Under the pieces are notes generated by a model. The model had not been told where the DNA came from, made no database searches, and was given only the letters and a program-made list of their open reading frames with translations. This document shows positions 60,523-64,000 of a DNA stretch of 64,000 nt, one piece after another. The stretch spans positions 186,001 through 250,000 of the forward strand of contig CASEMN010000001.1 in NCBI GenBank assembly GCA_949289045.1. Reading direction: 5' to 3'. The translations under genes and the position numbers were made by a program. How positions within the stretch are numbered: position 1 is the first letter of the stretch; each line of letters starts with the position of its first letter. Source of the DNA: an uncultured Oscillospiraceae bacterium (lineage in GTDB: Bacteria > Bacillota > Clostridia > Oscillospirales > Acutalibacteraceae).

Positions 60523-61586
60523 TGGAAGATTTTAATAAAGCGTTGACAGAAAAAGAGGAAGTGAATGTCAATCATTTTTTATCTGTTATGGTGCTGAGTC
60601 GACTTAGTTCTATTTTACTTTTTACACCTATAACAGGTTTTGGTATTTCTGCTTCTGATAGAATAATCGGTGAAGTAGTTGCTACATTGATTATTGCGCT
60701 TATATCTGTACCGCTCTATAAAGCATATCAAAGGCAAAAGATTTCTCCGGTTGCAGCTTTAACAGGTGGAAAGATATTATCAGCAATTTTAATAGTATAT
60801 TTTTCTTTATGGCTTATACTTGGCGGAGCAATCTTTTCATATTTTGCATCTACACAGCTTTTAGAAGGTGATATTTCACAGTCTTTTTTTATTCTTACAG
60901 CCATAATAGCGATTTATGGCTCCTATGTTGGAGCACAATCGCTGGGGCGATGTTCACTTCTTCTTCTAACAGTGTCTGTTATAGGTATTGTAATTATGCT
61001 GATATTATCTATGGGTAACTTTACTCAATATAATTTAACTCCCGCTCTTCAAAGTAAAACGTTTTCCATAATAGAATATATAGCTTTTTCGGTAGTGTCG
61101 TCGACTGAAATTTTTGCAGGATGTTTTCTGGCGGGAAAAACGGAAATTTTTAAAGGAAGAAACTTAAGGGTTTGGTATGGAATTTCGCTTGTTTTCTCTT
61201 TTGTTTTACCTCTTTTTTCTGCGGGATTGTTTGGAGACCTTGCAAATTCATTGCCGTTCCCGGCATTTAAAATCACATCTGCAGGAAACTACATTTTATT
61301 TTCACGTTTAGATGCCGTTTTTTCTTTTGTATGGATAGCGGCTTTTTGTATTAAACTAACTCTCATATTTTACGCTATGAAAATATGTTTAGAAAAAATT
61401 TTAAATAAAACTAATATTTTAATATCTTTAATTTTACCGGTAACAGGTTTAGTTTTATTAAGTCTGTTTTTTGCCACCAGAATTTCAGTAATACCAGATA
61501 AAATTATTTTGCTCATTTTACTCATATCATTTCTTGCCGCTGGAGCAGCAGTATTGTTACCGATAATTAGGAGGAAAAAGGTATGA
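60522..61586 (+). CDS. Spore germination permease, GerB family (receptor B subunit)
   Basis: 354 residues with about ten membrane helices and the layout of the GerAB/spore germination transporter family (APC superfamily). It starts with a polar segment, then LSVMVLSRLSSILLFTPITGFGISASDRIIGEVVATLIIALI, and ends in a basic tail (IIRRKKV). It overlaps the A gene by one base and the C gene by four. It is thought to bind the germinant; the ligand is not readable from the sequence. Confidence 0.93.
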   Translation: MEDFNKALTEKEEVNVNHFLSVMVLSRLSSILLFTPITGFGISASDRIIGEVVATLIIALISVPLYKAYQRQKISPVAALTGGKILSAILIVYFSLWLILGGAIFSYFASTQLLEGDISQSFFILTAIIAIYGSYVGAQSLGRCSLLLLTVSVIGIVIMLILSMGNFTQYNLTPALQSKTFSIIEYIAFSVVSSTEIFAGCFLAGKTEIFKGRNLRVWYGISLVFSFVLPLFSAGLFGDLANSLPFPAFKITSAGNYILFSRLDAVFSFVWIAAFCIKLTLIFYAMKICLEKILNKTNILISLILPVTGLVLLSLFFATRISVIPDKIILLILLISFLAAGAAVLLPIIRRKKV

Positions 61587-62686
61587 CGAGAAAAATAATT
61601 TTATCTTTTTTGACTTTCTCTTTTTTACTGTTAACCTTTTCTGGCTGTCGGTTTATAAAAAGTGATATAAGTAAAATGAATGTTATTTTAGCAATTGGCA
61701 TCGACGGCAATGTTGATAATTACACTGTTACAACGAGAGTTTTTGAAGCCTCTTCAACTGAGGAGGCAAAAGATGCAAAAACCTCTATATATTCTTCTTC
61801 TGGAAAAACTGTATCTCAAGCTGTTAACGGGCTGACCTCGGCAATCGGAAACAACCCATTGCTTTCCCAAAGTTCGGTTATAATTATAGGAAAAGAAACG
61901 GCTCAAAACGGTATAAAAGAGATTCTCGAATATTTTATTTCAGATGACTATATCGGTCCCAGCGCCGCAGTAGTAGTGAGTGCTGAAAAAGCGGAAGATA
62001 TTATATTTGCCGATGAACTGGAAAATTTTCTTCCAACTGACAGATTTACTAATATGATAAGGGCTTCATGGGAAAACGGAACCGGAGTTAACACTAAATT
62101 TGCTGAGGCAATTGTTAAGTGTGAAAACAGATTTTCAGATTTTACGTTGCCTGTAATAGAGTTTGATTCATCAAAGCATATTGTTACAAAATCTGCTGCG
62201 GTTTTCAGAAACGATGTGCTTACTTCGATAATAGATGAGGATGTAATAAAAGGACTTCTATTTTTAAGTGACAATATTAAAGGTGGATATTTGTCTGTTG
62301 AGGATACAGGCGGAGAGGAGGCTTCTCTTAAAATAATTAAATCTTCGTCGATAATACAGACTGATATGGATAACGGAAAGATTGTGCTTAACATTAAAAT
62401 TTCAACGCAGCTAAGTGTAACAGAATTCAGAAATGGAAAATTTTCAGATGAGACTGTTGATAAACTTAACAAAGATTTGAGCAAAAAAATAAAATCACTT
62501 GCTGAGAATTCATACAATAAAGTGATTAAAGAAAATACAAGTGATCCCATTAATATAGGAAGAAGGCTTTATATTGACCGTAAAATTTCTTCATCGGTTA
62601 CAGATGAAAATTTCAGGAAAATGCTTTCTCAATCTCAGGTTAACATTGAGGTGAATGCAAAAATCTCACGGTCAGGTCTTTTTTGA
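61583..62686 (+). CDS. Spore germination lipoprotein, Ger(x)C family (receptor C subunit)
   Basis: 367 residues. The signal peptide ends in the lipobox FSGC (Cys at 22), so it is a lipoprotein. The body shows the Ger(x)C pattern: MNVILAIGIDGNVDNYTVTTRVFE, LTSAIGNNPLLSQSSVIIIGKETAQNGIKEILEYFISDD and the C-terminal domain with VEVNAKISRSGLF-like ending. AGGAGG lies upstream. Overlaps the B gene by four bases. Completes a full A-B-C set. Confidence 0.94.
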   Translation: MTRKIILSFLTFSFLLLTFSGCRFIKSDISKMNVILAIGIDGNVDNYTVTTRVFEASSTEEAKDAKTSIYSSSGKTVSQAVNGLTSAIGNNPLLSQSSVIIIGKETAQNGIKEILEYFISDDYIGPSAAVVVSAEKAEDIIFADELENFLPTDRFTNMIRASWENGTGVNTKFAEAIVKCENRFSDFTLPVIEFDSSKHIVTKSAAVFRNDVLTSIIDEDVIKGLLFLSDNIKGGYLSVEDTGGEEASLKIIKSSSIIQTDMDNGKIVLNIKISTQLSVTEFRNGKFSDETVDKLNKDLSKKIKSLAENSYNKVIKENTSDPINIGRRLYIDRKISSSVTDENFRKMLSQSQVNIEVNAKISRSGLF

Positions 62687-62689
62687 AAA

Positions 62690-62730
62690 AGCAACTCCGA
62701 CATACAGCGTTTCTGTTTGTCGGAGTTGCT
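62690..62730. terminator. Hairpin between the ger operon and rnhA (convergent)
   Basis: Perfect 13-bp arms (62690-62702, 62718-62730), flanked by A-rich sequence on the left and T-rich on the right, so it can end both convergent transcripts. Confidence 0.78.
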
Positions 62731-62739
62731 AATTTGTAA

Positions 62740-63189
62740 TTATAAGTATTTTTGTGATTGCTTAACCGCCAAAGCATCACATCTCTCGTTTTCCGGATGC
62801 CCGGCGTGACCTTTTATCCATTTAAATTCATATTCATGGCGTTCAAGCTGGTTTAAAAGTTCTTCCCAAAGCTCTTTATTTTGAGCCGGCTTCTTGTCGC
62901 TTTTTATCCAGTTATTGCTGCGCCATTTTTCAGCCCATCCTTTTGTGATACCGTTTACAACATATTGTGAATCAGTGGTAATTTTTACTTTACAAGGTCT
63001 GTTAAGTGCTTTTAAACCTTCTATTACTGCGGTTAGCTCCATACGGTTATTAGTCGTTTCTTTTTCTCCTCCTGAAAGCTCTTTTTCATGCTTTCCGCAT
63101 CTGAGAATTGTACCCCAGCCTCCTGGACCCGGATTTCCTGAGCAGGCACCGTCTGTATAAATTTCTACATACGTAAGAGATTTTTTCAT
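62740..63189 (-). CDS. rnhA: Ribonuclease HI
   Basis: 149 residues. [20 protein letters not shown] (first Asp), [16 protein letters not shown] (Glu), [12 protein letters not shown] (second Asp) and [15 protein letters not shown] (last Asp) make a complete catalytic set. It removes RNA from RNA:DNA hybrids. Convergent with the ger operon. Confidence 0.97.
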   Translation of the reverse strand: MKKSLTYVEIYTDGACSGNPGPGGWGTILRCGKHEKELSGGEKETTNNRMELTAVIEGLKALNRPCKVKITTDSQYVVNGITKGWAEKWRSNNWIKSDKKPAQNKELWEELLNQLERHEYEFKWIKGHAGHPENERCDALAVKQSQKYL

Positions 63190-63330
63190 AAATAATTTGC
63201 TCCGTTTCTATTATTAAACACATTTTACCATTATTTTAGTATTGTAACAACATATAATTTGTCAAAACAGGTTTAAACCCTTTTCTAATGTCAATAATAC
63301 TTCTAAAAGTTATTATTGGAGGAAAAGAAT

Positions 63331-64000
63331 ATGAAAGCGGTAATTATGGCAGGCGGTGAGGGCTCAAGACTAAGACCACTTACCTGTGATATTCCAAAGC
63401 CATTAGCAGAGGTTTGCGGCAAACCTGTTATTAAACATATAACGGAGCTTTTGGAAAGCTGTGGAGTTGATGAAGCGAGCGTAACTCTGCATTATTTGCC
63501 GAATATGGTAAAAGAGTATTTCGAAGATGTAAAAATTAGAATGAAGCTAAACTTTGTTTTAGAAGATAAACCTCTTGGAACTGCCGGAAGTGTAAAAAAC
63601 GCGGCAAAAGATTTTGGTGAGCCTTTTATAGTAATAAGCGGCGACGCAATGTGCAGTTTTAGGTTAGATAAAATCATGGAGTACCACATTTCTCAAAAAG
63701 CTGCTGTAACAATTGCTGTAAGCAATGTTAGCGACCCCAGAGAATATGGTCTCGTCAGATATGACGAAAAAGGATTTGTTACCGGATTTTCGGAAAAACC
63801 GGGATGGGAACAGGCGGTATGCAGTACGGCTAATACAGGTATATACATTGTAAATCCCGAAGTGCTTGAACTGATACCGGATGATGAAAAATATGATTTT
63901 GCAGCGGAGCTTTTTCCAAAAATGCTTAATCTTTCCCTTCCTATTGCAGCCTATAGAGCCGATGGATATTGGTGTGATATTGGAGATATCGGAGAATATC
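63331..64000 (+). CDS. Sugar nucleotidyltransferase family protein (truncated by the window end)
   Basis: The first 223 residues are in the window. AVIMAGGEGSRLRPLTCDIPKPLAEV is the nucleotide-binding signature; VISGDAM gives the metal Asp; YGLVRYDEKGFVTGFSEKP and NTGIYIVNPEVLELIP are typical of mannose-1-phosphate guanylyltransferase/glucose-1-phosphate thymidylyltransferase-like enzymes. In many Clostridia such proteins continue into a phosphomannomutase-like domain; whether this one does lies beyond the window. GGAGG is 10 nt before the ATG. Confidence 0.92.
   Translation, partial: MKAVIMAGGEGSRLRPLTCDIPKPLAEVCGKPVIKHITELLESCGVDEASVTLHYLPNMVKEYFEDVKIRMKLNFVLEDKPLGTAGSVKNAAKDFGEPFIVISGDAMCSFRLDKIMEYHISQKAAVTIAVSNVSDPREYGLVRYDEKGFVTGFSEKPGWEQAVCSTANTGIYIVNPEVLELIPDDEKYDFAAELFPKMLNLSLPIAAYRADGYWCDIGDIGEY

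Noticed and set aside
1..64000. CRISPR array
   Set aside because: No series of regularly spaced identical repeats was seen on reading through the window, and no cas-like protein is encoded.

Overview
The window looks like chromosome of a spore-forming, low-to-moderate GC member of the Clostridia (an Oscillospirales/Ruminococcaceae-like gut organism is my inference). The reasons are a gerA/gerB/gerC-type germinant receptor operon, an ECF transporter core (two ATPases plus EcfT), ruvCAB, an Amt-PII fusion, many TTG starts and strong AGGAGG ribosome binding sites. It has two contrasting halves: about 1-35.8 kb is accessory DNA of higher GC, and about 36-64 kb is AT-richer housekeeping chromosome.

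Accessory cargo (1-21.2 kb): one long plus-strand gene train with no system I can name. It encodes a zinc-ribbon protein that looks like the tail of an SPFH protein, a four-helix membrane protein, a zinc-ribbon/helical-repeat protein, a HerA-like ATPase, a very acidic protein ending in an HExxH metallopeptidase-like domain, three paralogous coiled-coil proteins with a C-terminal membrane anchor, a Ycf46-like AAA+ ATPase, a 999-residue Sel1-repeat protein with a CFI-box-like tail, and several small proteins. Tight spacing and good ribosome binding sites suggest a single membrane-linked machine. An IS110-family element sits inside the train, with its presumed bridge RNA next to the transposase gene.

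RiPP cassette (21.2-23.1 kb): a PqqD-like recognition protein, a radical SAM/SPASM maturase, and a 40-residue Cys-rich precursor peptide.

Control and recombination module (23.1-31.9 kb): a WYL regulator, a LexA-like S24 protein behind a large palindrome, an ImmA/IrrE protease, a small zinc ribbon, a sigma-70 region-4 protein whose ribosome binding site lies inside a long hairpin, a candidate structured RNA of about 400 nt ending in a terminator, a MazF/PemK-type protein, a microprotein, and three consecutive serine-recombinase-family genes, the middle one lacking the catalytic domain. This is the layout of an integrative element's integration and regulation end. An IS21-family element with a 4-bp target duplication follows. 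Then come two unknown genes and a tRNA 3'-end-like fragment (about 35.78 kb), which may mark an attachment junction. Beyond it are gene remnants.

Chromosomal half (36.8-64 kb): a Gfo/Idh/MocA oxidoreductase, a membrane-anchored beta-propeller protein, a decayed SGNH hydrolase, tRNA-Leu(CAA), an aspartate carbamoyltransferase carrying a PyrI-like zinc module, a flavodoxin-like protein, thioredoxin, and an Amt-PII fusion behind a leader with tandem terminator-like hairpins. Next is a long run of ruvC-ruvA-ruvB, a methyltransferase, ecfA1-ecfA2-ecfT, truA, a membrane-anchored protein, cvpA, pgsA and a Clp ATPase. The window ends with a glycoside-hydrolase-like protein, DUF4363 and DUF421 proteins, the ger operon, rnhA and a truncated sugar nucleotidyltransferase.
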